Positions 1 through 5,061 of a DNA stretch of 5,061 nt are shown piece after piece (positions within the stretch are counted from its first letter, which is position 1; every line of letters starts with the position of its first letter). The translations under genes and the position numbers were made by a program. Under the pieces are notes generated by a model. The model had not been told where the DNA came from. It ran no database searches and saw nothing but the letters and a program-made list of their open reading frames with translations. Source of the stretch: Pseudomonadota bacterium (GTDB taxonomy: Bacteria > Pseudomonadota > Gammaproteobacteria > Steroidobacterales > Steroidobacteraceae); NCBI GenBank assembly GCA_021850555.1, contig JAJZLX010000268.1:1-5061 (forward strand), written 5' to 3'.

Positions 1-34
1 TTGGGCTTGAGCCCTCCTTCCCGAAAGCCGACGC

Positions 35-58
35 AGGGGCGTCCGCAATGCCCCTTTT
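35..58 (+). terminator. Weak terminator-like hairpin
   Basis: A short stem AGGGGC (35-40) pairs with GCCCCT (50-55) around a 9-base loop and runs straight into TTT. The flanks CCGAAA and TTTCGG could add an outer stem. This has the shape of a short intrinsic terminator for a gene left of the window. The stem is only six pairs and the T-run is short, so it may be chance. No gene can be followed in 1-140. Confidence 0.25.
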
Positions 59-79
59 CGGCCTCTCAAATGGGCGCCG

Positions 80-106
80 TTTTCTGGTCCGCACTCTTAC
101 TATAGA
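80..106 (+). promoter_or_regulatory. Possible promoter for the rightward gene run
   Basis: TACTATAGA at 98-106 stands out in GC-rich surroundings and offers a -10-like hexamer, either TACTAT or TATAGA. The upstream TTTTCT (80-85) is a poor -35 match and only about 15 bp away. A transcript starting near 110-113 would have a short leader before the AAGAGA ribosome-binding site at 128-133. The call rests mainly on position and local AT content. Confidence 0.25.
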
Positions 107-140
107 GGTGAGTGCTGCTCCTGGCACAAGAGATTCCCGA

Positions 141-227
141 ATGGCGTTCGAATTATTGGCGGGCGCCCGGGAGATCCGGTCCCTAAACTCGAGGGGGACA
201 TCGAGTTTTGGTCGGAGGTTGAGATGA
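141..227 (+). CDS. Possible 28-residue leader peptide
   Basis: A 28-codon reading frame begins at ATG 141. An AAGAGA ribosome-binding-like sequence lies seven bases upstream. Its TGA (225-227) overlaps the ATG (224-226) of the next gene in an ATGA junction, which is the classic geometry for translational coupling. The peptide starts MAFELLAGAR and has an arginine-rich end (GRRLR). It resembles no family I know. The frame runs through the hairpin at 185-208, so ribosomes translating it would open that structure. It could also be a chance frame in a 5' untranslated region; its short length limits confidence. Confidence 0.3.
   Translation: MAFELLAGAREIRSLNSRGTSSFGRRLR
185..208 (+). promoter_or_regulatory. 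Perfect 8-bp hairpin next to the ribosome-binding site
   Basis: AAACTCGA (185-192) and TCGAGTTT (201-208) form a perfect 8-bp inverted repeat around the loop GGGGGACA. The stem ends five bases before the GGAGG (214-218) that serves the gene starting at 224. It could be an RNA stem-loop that modulates translation or attenuates transcription, since a T follows the stem, or a dyad bound by a regulator. Its position between promoter and first gene favours regulation; the mechanism is an inference. Confidence 0.4.
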
Positions 228-424
228 CCGCTTCTTCACATATCTTGGGCACCGCGCCGATCTGCATTCGCATCGATGGACGCGACGTGCGCCTCTCGCT
301 CGAGGAGGCGAGGACGTTACAAGCAGGCCTTGGCCGGGCGATTGCGAAAGTGGAGCGGTTCGAGCACGGCGTCGACGGACTGCTCGCTCGCAGCGAGACC
401 GGGCACGAAGCGCACTGTGGGTGA
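224..424 (+). CDS. Small hypothetical protein, 66 residues
   Basis: I do not recognise a family. The start is well supported: GGAGG at 214-218 lies five bases before ATG 224. The protein reads as soluble. A beta-like stretch (ICIRIDGRDVRLSL, about residues 13-26) is followed by an amphipathic helix (EEARTLQAGLGRAIAKVERF) and a polar tail. This short sheet-then-helix layout is common in small phage and plasmid proteins. It has no signal peptide and no membrane segment. Its end overlaps or abuts the next gene (TGA 422-424; next start ATG 435, or GTG 417), so the two are probably co-translated. It is the first full gene of the rightward run. No function is assigned. Confidence 0.6.
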   Translation: MTASSHILGTAPICIRIDGRDVRLSLEEARTLQAGLGRAIAKVERFEHGVDGLLARSETGHEAHCG

Positions 425-434
425 TCCGAAGTGC

Positions 435-893
435 ATGAGCGACTGGCTCCCGAAACTCGAGGCGGTCGGTGTACCCGTGCCGCGCACCGCGCTGGTGCGG
501 ATGCCGCGGGAGGCGTTCCAGGACGTGCTCAACGTGTTCGACGGCAAGCCCATCGAGGGTCCGGCCAACGAATTCCTTCGGAAAGTTGCTGCGGCTGCCA
601 CCGAGATCGGCTACCCGGCGTTCCTGCGCACCGGAATAACCTCTGGCAAGCACAGCTGGGCGAGGACCTGTTACCTGACGGATCCGGCGCGGCTGCTGTC
701 GCACGTGGCAAGTCTGGTGGAACTCTCCGTGTGCGTCTCGTTCGTTGGGCTCTCCTGCGAGTGGCGGGCGGTGCGCGAGTTCCTGCCGACGATGCCGCTG
801 GTGGTCTGCACGCGCTACGAGGGCATGCCGATGTGTCGCGAGTTCCGCTGTTTCGTCGCGGACGCGGAGGTTCGCTGCATGCACCCGTACTAG
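435..893 (+). CDS. ATP-grasp/D123-like protein, C-terminally truncated
   Basis: The 152-residue product resembles the ATP-grasp fold and, within it, D123/CDC123-like proteins. YPAFLRTGITSGKHSW (about residues 58-73) fits the nucleotide-binding sheet-loop region. AVREFLPT and then CREFRCFVADAEVRCMHPY fit the charged (R)EFRxFV strand pair. In such proteins a C-terminal segment carrying the metal-binding Asp/Asn residues should follow, and here the frame ends at TAG 891-893. Only 19 further codons are open before the next TAG, so the catalytic end is absent and not merely split by one stop. ATG 435 is chosen as start; GTG 417, overlapping the previous gene, is an alternative adding six residues. 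The protein may be a decayed enzyme or a truncated non-catalytic binder. The family call is from motif memory and is moderately sure. Confidence 0.6.
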   Translation: MSDWLPKLEAVGVPVPRTALVRMPREAFQDVLNVFDGKPIEGPANEFLRKVAAAATEIGYPAFLRTGITSGKHSWARTCYLTDPARLLSHVASLVELSVCVSFVGLSCEWRAVREFLPTMPLVVCTRYEGMPMCREFRCFVADAEVRCMHPY

Positions 894-957
894 ACGGAGT
901 GCGCAGCTGCGGACGATCAGGCGCCCACTCTGACACGGGTCCCGAGGGGGTAGAGGC

Positions 958-1593
958 ATGGGCGCGAATATGATCACGTCGCACGAGGAAGTACTGCAGA
1001 ACCTTCTCGTCGTACATCTGCCGGACGTCTTCAATCCGTGGACGGACGTCGATCCGATGGATGTGTCGATCGGTGCGCCGGCGCGGCGGCTCGAGCGGCT
1101 CCGGGCCCACTTCGCAGTGCGCCCGGCGGTGGTGCTCTGTGGCGAGGCGCCGGGGTTCCAGGGCTGCCATTTCAGCGGCGTCCCGTTCACTTCCGAAGCG
1201 CTGCTCTGCGAAGGGGCGATCCCGCGTTGCGAGACGAGCTCGCGGCTGACCACCCGGCCCCGACCCTGGTCGGAGCCGTCGGCGCGGATCGTGTGGAAGG
1301 CCCTCTACGAATTCGGCATCGCAGAGCGCACGGTGCTCTGGAACACCTTCGCGTTTCATCCGCACAAGCCCGGTGAGCTCTACACCAACCGCACGCCGCG
1401 GTCCGATGAGATCGAGGCGGGCATCGAGATCCTTCGCGCGGTGCTCGGGCATTTCGAGGCCCAGGGGGCCGCGGTGGTCGCAGTCGGCCGGGTGGCCGAG
1501 CGGACGCTGCAGCGCCTCGGGATCGCAGTGCGCGCCCAGGTGCAGCATCCCGCGTACGGCGGGGCGCCGAAGTTTCGCGCCGGGCTCGCGTAG
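958..1593 (+). CDS. Uracil-DNA glycosylase superfamily protein
   Basis: A 211-residue protein with the layout of the UDG superfamily, which cuts the base-sugar bond of uracil or related damaged bases in DNA and leaves an abasic site. GEAPG (residues 62-66), followed by GCHFSGVPFTSE, is the first active-site motif in the form used by the family 4/5-like and Mug-like branches. WNTFAFHP (128-135) forms the central motif. HPAYGG (197-202) is the DNA-intercalation loop motif near the C-terminus. Length is normal for the superfamily. ATG 958 is preferred because GAGGGGG (944-950) lies seven bases upstream; ATG 970 has no such site. It follows the ATP-grasp-like gene after 64 bp and ends 28 bp before the methyltransferase. 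The fold is confident; the exact substrate (uracil, a methylated base or a hypermodified base) cannot be read from the sequence. Confidence 0.85.
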   Translation: MGANMITSHEEVLQNLLVVHLPDVFNPWTDVDPMDVSIGAPARRLERLRAHFAVRPAVVLCGEAPGFQGCHFSGVPFTSEALLCEGAIPRCETSSRLTTRPRPWSEPSARIVWKALYEFGIAERTVLWNTFAFHPHKPGELYTNRTPRSDEIEAGIEILRAVLGHFEAQGAAVVAVGRVAERTLQRLGIAVRAQVQHPAYGGAPKFRAGLA

Positions 1594-1621
1594 ATCGCCC
1601 GCGAGACTCTCGGATAGGCCC

Positions 1622-2866
1622 GTGAACCGCTCCACTCCGGCGGCCGAACAGTTATCGCTCTTCGATGCGGTCGTTGCGACGTACGCAGAACGCGAACGCG
1701 CCTCCAATGAAGCGCTCTATCAGGAGGTTGCCGCGCGGGCGGGCATCCCCGATGCGGCTCTGGCGTGTCGGCAGCGGATCGGCAAGCATCGCTACAACCC
1801 GACGAAGCGAAAGATCCGATGGGTGCAACAGACCCTGAAGCATATTGGGCTGCTCGAGCGCGCAGGCCCGGGTGTCTGGACCCTCAGCGCCGAGGGGCAG
1901 CGCATGCTCAAATTGAAACGGATCAACGCCGGACACGTGATGTTGGCGTTCTCGACCGATCTCGGTGTCGCCCTGTGGGCGAATTGTGCTTCCGCCTTCG
2001 CGCGCCTGGGTGAGCCCATTCATTTGGCCCTGACCTCACCGCCTTATCCCTTGGCTAAACCGCGCGCTTACGGCAACCCTAGTGAAGGGGATTTCGTCGA
2101 TTTCATCTGTCGCACGCTCGAGCCGATCATCAAGCGGCTGGTTCCTGGCGGAAGTCTTGTCCTGAACGTCACCAACGATGTGTTCGAGCGCGGGCTACCC
2201 TCGCGTTCGCTCTACCGCGAGCGTATGGTCATCGCGCTGCATGAGCGCTTTGGCCTGCACAAGATGGATGAGATTCCTTGGGAAAACCTGAGCAAGCCCC
2301 CGGGCCCCGTGCAATGGGCGTCGAAAGCGCGGAATCAGCTCAATACGGGGTGGGAGCCGGTGTACTGGTTCACGAACGACCCCCAGCGAGTGAGGGCGGA
2401 TAATCGGCGTGTGCTCCTGCCGCATACCGAGCGGCATCTCAAGTTTCTGCAGTCCGGGGGCGTGACACGCGATCGCGAATACGCCGACGGAGCGCATCGG
2501 CAGCGGGCCGGGAAGTCCTACTCGAACATCACGGCAGGGCGAATCCCGCGCAACGTGTTGCAGTTGGGGCACATCTGCGCGCTGCAGAACGCATACAAAC
2601 GAGATGCTCGGGCCTCGGGACTCACGGCGCATGGCGCTCCGTTTCCGGGGAAGCTCGTTGAGTTCTTCATCAAGTTTTTGTCTACCGAGGGCGATCTAAT
2701 CGCCGATCCCTTTGGTGGATCCCTGACCGTGCCACTGATGGCAGAGATGCTCGGGAGGCGCTGGATCGCGACGGAGGTGATCTGGGATTACCTCGCCGGC
2801 GGCGCGCTGCGCTTCGATTCGCGCCCGACGCTCGCATCCGGCTTTGAAGCCTGCGCAGCCGCTTGA
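1622..2866 (+). CDS. Site-specific DNA methyltransferase, TSPPY type, with N-terminal winged helix
   Basis: The 414-residue protein transfers methyl groups from S-adenosylmethionine to an exocyclic amino group in DNA. TSPPY (residues 138-142) is catalytic motif IV in the form usual for N4-cytosine enzymes. ADPFGGS (361-367) is motif I, the AdoMet-binding loop. FPGKLVEFFIKFLS (341-354) fits motif X just before it. The order IV, target-recognition region, X, I marks the beta class. Residues about 20-105 (ALYQEVAARAGI, then RKIRWVQQTLKHIGLLERAG and VWTLSAEGQ) look like an Mrr-N-type winged helix that could help recognise DNA. GTG 1622 is chosen: it keeps this domain, has a weak GGATAGG at 1612-1618, and avoids a 220-bp overlap with the UDG gene. 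The next internal Met would cut the domain away. No restriction endonuclease is adjacent. N4-cytosine specificity is inferred from TSPPY and has known exceptions. Confidence 0.9.
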   Translation: MNRSTPAAEQLSLFDAVVATYAERERASNEALYQEVAARAGIPDAALACRQRIGKHRYNPTKRKIRWVQQTLKHIGLLERAGPGVWTLSAEGQRMLKLKRINAGHVMLAFSTDLGVALWANCASAFARLGEPIHLALTSPPYPLAKPRAYGNPSEGDFVDFICRTLEPIIKRLVPGGSLVLNVTNDVFERGLPSRSLYRERMVIALHERFGLHKMDEIPWENLSKPPGPVQWASKARNQLNTGWEPVYWFTNDPQRVRADNRRVLLPHTERHLKFLQSGGVTRDREYADGAHRQRAGKSYSNITAGRIPRNVLQLGHICALQNAYKRDARASGLTAHGAPFPGKLVEFFIKFLSTEGDLIADPFGGSLTVPLMAEMLGRRWIATEVIWDYLAGGALRFDSRPTLASGFEACAAA

Positions 2867-2879
2867 GTGTGAGACGGGC

Positions 2880-3479
2880 ATGATTGAACTGGGAACGTTC
2901 GAGAGCGTCGTGGATGCTCTGCGTGCGGCGGGTTACGCAGACGCGGACATCGAATGGTCCGAGAACTGTGGGCCGCCTACGAGTGCGGAGGCTTTTGCAC
3001 GCGAGACGATCTTCGTCATCTGCAATTCGGGGATGAAGAGCACGGTCGCCCGGGGAATCTTCGAGCGGGTGTGCGGCGCGATCGCTCGCGGCGAGTCGGT
3101 CCGGACTGTGTTCAATCACCCAGGGAAAGCGCAAGCCATCGATGACATTTGGGCGAGGCGACAGGAGTACTTCACGGGATTTCTTGCCGCTGCCGATGTG
3201 CTGGAGTACTGCGCATCGATCCCCTGGATCGGCGGCATCACGAAGTACCACCTGGCGAAGAACTTCGGCGCGCAGGTCGCGAAGCCGGATGTGCACCTGC
3301 AGCGCCTCGCCGCGCTTGAGAATACTACGCCGCAGGCGCTGTGCGAACGGCTCGCGCAGGAGAGCGGCTTCAAAGTCGCTACCGTCGACGTGCTGCTGTG
3401 GCGGGCGTGTGCGGTAGGGATTATCGATTCAAGGACAGGGGCGATCCATGCGCCACTGCAACGGGCGGCCACAAATTGA
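2880..3479 (+). CDS. HhH-GPD-type DNA glycosylase
   Basis: The 199-residue protein looks like a compact helix-hairpin-helix base-excision glycosylase. IPWIGG (residues 114-119) sits at the hairpin, like LPGVG in the EndoIII/MutY group. KPDVHLQRLA (135-144) is the GPD-type segment, with D137 as candidate catalytic aspartate, like VDTHVxR. The lysine used by bifunctional EndoIII-type lyases right after the hairpin glycine is not visible (GGIT instead of GRKT), so a monofunctional glycosylase is expected. No C-terminal Cys cluster for an iron-sulfur centre is seen, and the protein is shorter than EndoIII or AlkA. ATG 2880 is preferred, with GAGACGG immediately upstream; a TTG at 2844 would overlap the methyltransferase. 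Only 13 bp separate it from the methyltransferase stop, so the two are almost certainly co-transcribed. The superfamily call is fairly sure; the substrate is unknown. Confidence 0.7.
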   Translation: MIELGTFESVVDALRAAGYADADIEWSENCGPPTSAEAFARETIFVICNSGMKSTVARGIFERVCGAIARGESVRTVFNHPGKAQAIDDIWARRQEYFTGFLAAADVLEYCASIPWIGGITKYHLAKNFGAQVAKPDVHLQRLAALENTTPQALCERLAQESGFKVATVDVLLWRACAVGIIDSRTGAIHAPLQRAATN

Positions 3480-3507
3480 CCAAACGACCGGAACGAGAGG
3501 GATTACG

Positions 3508-3735
3508 ATGAGCTATCAACCCCAATGGGCAGTTTATTCCGACGGGGGCTGCGCTCCCGTCCGTCTCGCCGGGGCCTGCGGACGGCGTACCGGGAGAACT
3601 GGGCAGGGCCGCTCAATTGGAACGAGCGGGCGATACGCGCGGATCGTGCAAGTCAGACGGATCGACCCAGCCGGGCCAGAAGCAATTCGCGTTCCGGGCC
3701 CGGAGGCCACTGCCCGCTGGCCTGCAGCTCTTTGA
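3508..3735 (+). CDS. Doubtful short ORF, possibly a truncated gene start
   Basis: GAGAGGG (3495-3501) six bases before ATG 3508 is one of the best ribosome-binding sites in the window. The first dozen residues (MSYQPQWAVYSDGG) read like an ordinary protein. After that the 75-residue frame becomes rich in Arg and Gly and runs antisense into the end of the ATPase gene, which argues against a real full-length product. The simplest reading is the 5' end of a sixth operon gene whose body was lost when the ATPase segment joined. A short real peptide cannot be excluded. No family is recognised. Confidence 0.3.
   Translation: MSYQPQWAVYSDGGCAPVRLAGACGRRTGRTGQGRSIGTSGRYARIVQVRRIDPAGPEAIRVPGPEATARWPAAL
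3557..3585. repeat. Inverted repeat between convergent genes
   Basis: CCGTCCG (3557-3563) and CGGACGG (3579-3585) form a perfect 7-bp stem around a 15-base GC-rich loop. It lies between the stop of the glycosylase gene and the stop of the opposing ATPase gene, where a two-way terminator would be useful. No T-run follows on either strand, so it is not a standard intrinsic terminator. The remainder of 3480-3652 shows nothing beyond the short ORF described at 3508. Confidence 0.25.
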
Positions 3736-4849
3736 ACCAACCGTGCATCTGGGTGTCATCCATCGCGTACTCGCCGCGCGAGGATTTCCACACGATGGAC
3801 GGTTCTCGCTCGCGCAGCGACTTGATCGCCGCTTGAACCCTTTGCGTGCTGACATCTTCCCCGAGCAGCTTGCCGTAGAAGTCCTTCGCATCCGCGTCGT
3901 ACGGTCGAAAGGACGCTCCCTGCTCGAGCATGCGCCAGAGCACGAACTGCTCGAGGGGATGCAGCCCCAGATACAGCTGCAGGCGCTCTCGAGCTTCGTT
4001 GCGCTGAAACTCGCGCGCGCCGTGCAAAATGTCCGCCTGCGCCTGTGCGGCGTTGGTCGCAGGCCGTTTCACAACGGCATCCACCACTTCCCGAAAAAAC
4101 TGTGGGCGCCGCCCTACGATCTGGAAGGCCTCGAAGAGCGCATCGACGTTCACCGGCGCGAGCCATTCGTACACCTTGCCCATCGCCTCGGCCTGTTGAA
4201 TCGCAAAGCCCCGATCGAGCTCCGGGAGGTGGCGGATCGTCGAGCCGTAGAAGGGGGCTCTGCCCGAGTTCACCAAGCGCAGCAGCTTGTCGCGATCGGA
4301 CCCTGAGAACACCAGCAGCAGCTGGTGACCGTCGGGAGTGTTCAGCTGGTCCCGGGCCGATTTCAGCGCGAACATCGCCGCATCGCCGGCCTTGGTGGTG
4401 AGGGTGTGCTGCGCTTCATCGAGGATCACGACAATCTTGCGGTTCGCGGCCGTGCCGAGAAGCCAAAGGACATGCGCAATGGAGTGGCCCTGCGGGCGCC
4501 CGAGTTTCGACAGATCTAACTCGACCGCGACCGTGCCCACCTTGAGCGAGGAGAGTGCGGCGGCGAGCCGTTTCGCGAGCCCCGCGGTCTTTTGGACCTC
4601 GTACGTCAGGGTCTCGGCCAGGAGTTCGACTGGGTCTCGGTCCGGCTGGGACCAGAAGTCCACGTACACCACCAGGCAGCCGCGAGCCTCAAGCTCTGGC
4701 TTAAGCTCGAATTGCAGGAAATTGGACTTGCCCGTGCGCCGCGGTGCGGCCAGGAACAGCCCATTCGGAGCGTCGCTCAAGAGATGCTTGCCGAGCAGTT
4801 CGTCGGCGAGCTGGCGCGCCATTTCAGGCCGGCGGTGGTAGATGATCAT
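3653..4849 (-). CDS. AAA/STAND-like P-loop ATPase
   Basis: A 398-residue soluble ATP-binding protein. Walker A is APRRTGKS (residues 35-42), with Ala in place of the usual first Gly. Walker B is KIVVILDEAQ (138-147), with D144 and E145 for magnesium and hydrolysis. LLLVFSGSDR (177-186) fits the sensor-1 strand. RRPQFFREVVDAV (247-259) belongs to the helical lid. About residues 315-375 (FVLWRMLEQG, then TQRVQAAIKSLRE and GEYAMDD) look like a C-terminal winged helix. The layout matches single-chain AAA-like ATPases often carried in proteobacterial accessory DNA, whose role is generally unknown. The start ATG 4849-4847 leaves IIYHRRPEMA as N-terminus. No ribosome-binding site is visible; translation may be leaderless-like or under operator control. 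It is convergent to the glycosylase operon and has its own promoter. It could be a defence, transposition or replication helper, but nothing here decides. Confidence 0.85.
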   Translation of the reverse strand: MIIYHRRPEMARQLADELLGKHLLSDAPNGLFLAAPRRTGKSNFLQFELKPELEARGCLVVYVDFWSQPDRDPVELLAETLTYEVQKTAGLAKRLAAALSSLKVGTVAVELDLSKLGRPQGHSIAHVLWLLGTAANRKIVVILDEAQHTLTTKAGDAAMFALKSARDQLNTPDGHQLLLVFSGSDRDKLLRLVNSGRAPFYGSTIRHLPELDRGFAIQQAEAMGKVYEWLAPVNVDALFEAFQIVGRRPQFFREVVDAVVKRPATNAAQAQADILHGAREFQRNEARERLQLYLGLHPLEQFVLWRMLEQGASFRPYDADAKDFYGKLLGEDVSTQRVQAAIKSLREREPSIVWKSSRGEYAMDDTQMHGWFKELQASGQWPPGPERELLLARLGRSV

Positions 4850-4850
4850 T

Positions 4851-4915
4851 TAAGTATTCACGTATATTCGTCGTGAGACTATTATATACGAAACCGAAAT
4901 AGTTCTGAATACTTA
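4851..4915. promoter_or_regulatory. Nested inverted repeats, probable operator
   Basis: The outer arms TAAGTATTCA (4851-4860) and TGAATACTTA (4906-4915) are perfect 10-bp complements, 45 bp apart. The inner arms CGTATAT (4861-4867) and ATATACG (4884-4890) are perfect 7-bp complements, 16 bp apart. One outer arm covers the -35 and the other sits against the ATPase start codon. The outer arm centres are 55 bp apart, about five helical turns, so two bound dimers could face each other. The block is AT-rich in GC-rich DNA. A bound repressor, possibly forming a loop, is the simplest model. A recombination or transposon-end site is the main alternative. Confidence 0.5.
4881..4909 (-). promoter_or_regulatory. 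Sigma70-type promoter of the ATPase gene
   Basis: On the minus strand a perfect TATAAT (4886-4881) follows TTCAGA (4909-4904, four of six matches to TTGACA) with a 17-bp spacer. Transcription should begin near 4874, giving a leader of about 25 bases before the ATG at 4849. This is the best promoter in the window. Its -35 lies inside one arm of the outer inverted repeat and its -10 inside one arm of the inner one, which suggests repression by a DNA-binding protein. Confidence 0.6.
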
Positions 4916-4933
4916 CCGACCCGCGCCCCGAGA

Positions 4934-5060
4934 TCAGGCCTCGCTCTTCGGGGTTTTCGGCACCAGGTACCACCGCTCGGCCGGCCGAGGGGGGGCGGGA
5001 CTTCGGCGCGCCGTGCAGATGGCCGGAGATCAGGGCGTCGATTAGGGGGAACTTTCCGAA
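4934..5060 (-). pseudogene. 3' fragment of a leftward gene with a possible frameshift
   Basis: Reading leftward from the window edge, one frame gives FGKFPLIDALISGHLHGAPKSRP, which has the feel of the opening strand of a single-stranded-DNA-binding (OB-fold) protein. A second frame then gives PRPAERWYLVPKTPKSEA and a stop (4936-4934). The two join if one base is removed from the seven-G run at 4989-4995 (C7 on the coding strand). The unshifted first frame would run through the ATPase promoter into the ATPase start, which is unlikely for a real gene end. This may be a decayed gene, a sequencing error or a programmed slip. The SSB-like impression is weak and the fragment too short to settle. 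Confidence 0.25.
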
Positions 5061-5061
5061 G

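Noticed and set aside
1..14. Short palindrome GGGCTTGAGCCC at the left edge
   Set aside because: It is short, has almost no loop, no T-run follows and no gene can be attached to it.
185..462. Ten-base direct repeat AAACTCGAGG at 185-194 and 453-462
   Set aside because: One copy is inside a coding region, there are only two copies, and there is no matching structure at the second one.
183..1253. Long minus-strand open frame opposite the small protein, ATP-grasp-like and UDG genes
   Set aside because: It is Arg/Ala/Pro-rich without any family motif, and it is antisense to genes with clear motifs and ribosome-binding sites. Such frames are common by chance in GC-rich DNA.
891..1617. Amber stop codon reassignment or readthrough
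   Set aside because: Both the ATP-grasp-like and UDG genes end in TAG with a further in-frame TAG after 19 and 7 codons. The continuations are short and show no family sequence, and the other genes use TGA, so this is probably coincidence.
1373..1621. Upstream ATG extension of the methyltransferase
   Set aside because: It would overlap 220 bp of the UDG gene and adds an Arg/Ser-rich segment that looks like the UDG gene read in another frame.
529..1707. Long minus-strand open frame of about 390 codons
   Set aside because: It overlaps the UDG gene on the other strand, has no recognisable domain and shows the composition of a codon-bias shadow.
1..5061. tRNA, rRNA, CRISPR array or transposase
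   Set aside because: No cloverleaf-like segment, regularly spaced repeat or transposase motif was seen on either strand.

Overview
The window is about 5 kb of GC-rich DNA, densely coded in short genes with SD-type starts. It looks like the accessory genome (prophage, integrative element or genomic island) of a high-GC bacterium, most likely a pseudomonadote. That placement is an inference from composition and gene content; no taxonomic marker gene is present.

Layout. Positions 1-223 hold a possible weak terminator, a possible promoter near 98-106, a 28-codon leader reading frame (141-227) and a perfect 8-bp hairpin. These lead into a rightward operon-like run: a 66-residue hypothetical protein (224-424); an ATP-grasp/D123-like protein that stops early (435-893); a uracil-DNA-glycosylase-superfamily protein (958-1593); a beta-class TSPPY DNA methyltransferase with an N-terminal winged helix (1622-2866); and an HhH-GPD-type DNA glycosylase (2880-3479). 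Positions 3480-3652 hold a ribosome-binding site and the start of what may be a gene remnant. On the opposite strand, 4849-3653 encodes a 398-residue AAA/STAND-like P-loop ATPase. It has its own strong sigma70-type promoter, which sits inside an AT-rich block of nested inverted repeats. At the right edge a leftward coding fragment seems to end at 4934 with a homopolymer frameshift.

How the genes may work together. The most interesting part is the tight run UDG-like glycosylase, DNA methyltransferase, HhH-GPD glycosylase, with gaps of 28 and 13 bp and no recognisable restriction endonuclease. Two readings compete. In one, this is a base-excision restriction-modification system in which a glycosylase attacks unmethylated DNA, functionally like the R.PabI-type restriction glycosylases. 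In the other, the methyltransferase is accompanied by glycosylases that repair its deamination by-products, as Vsr accompanies Dcm. The sequence alone cannot decide between them. The convergent ATPase may be an independent cargo gene.
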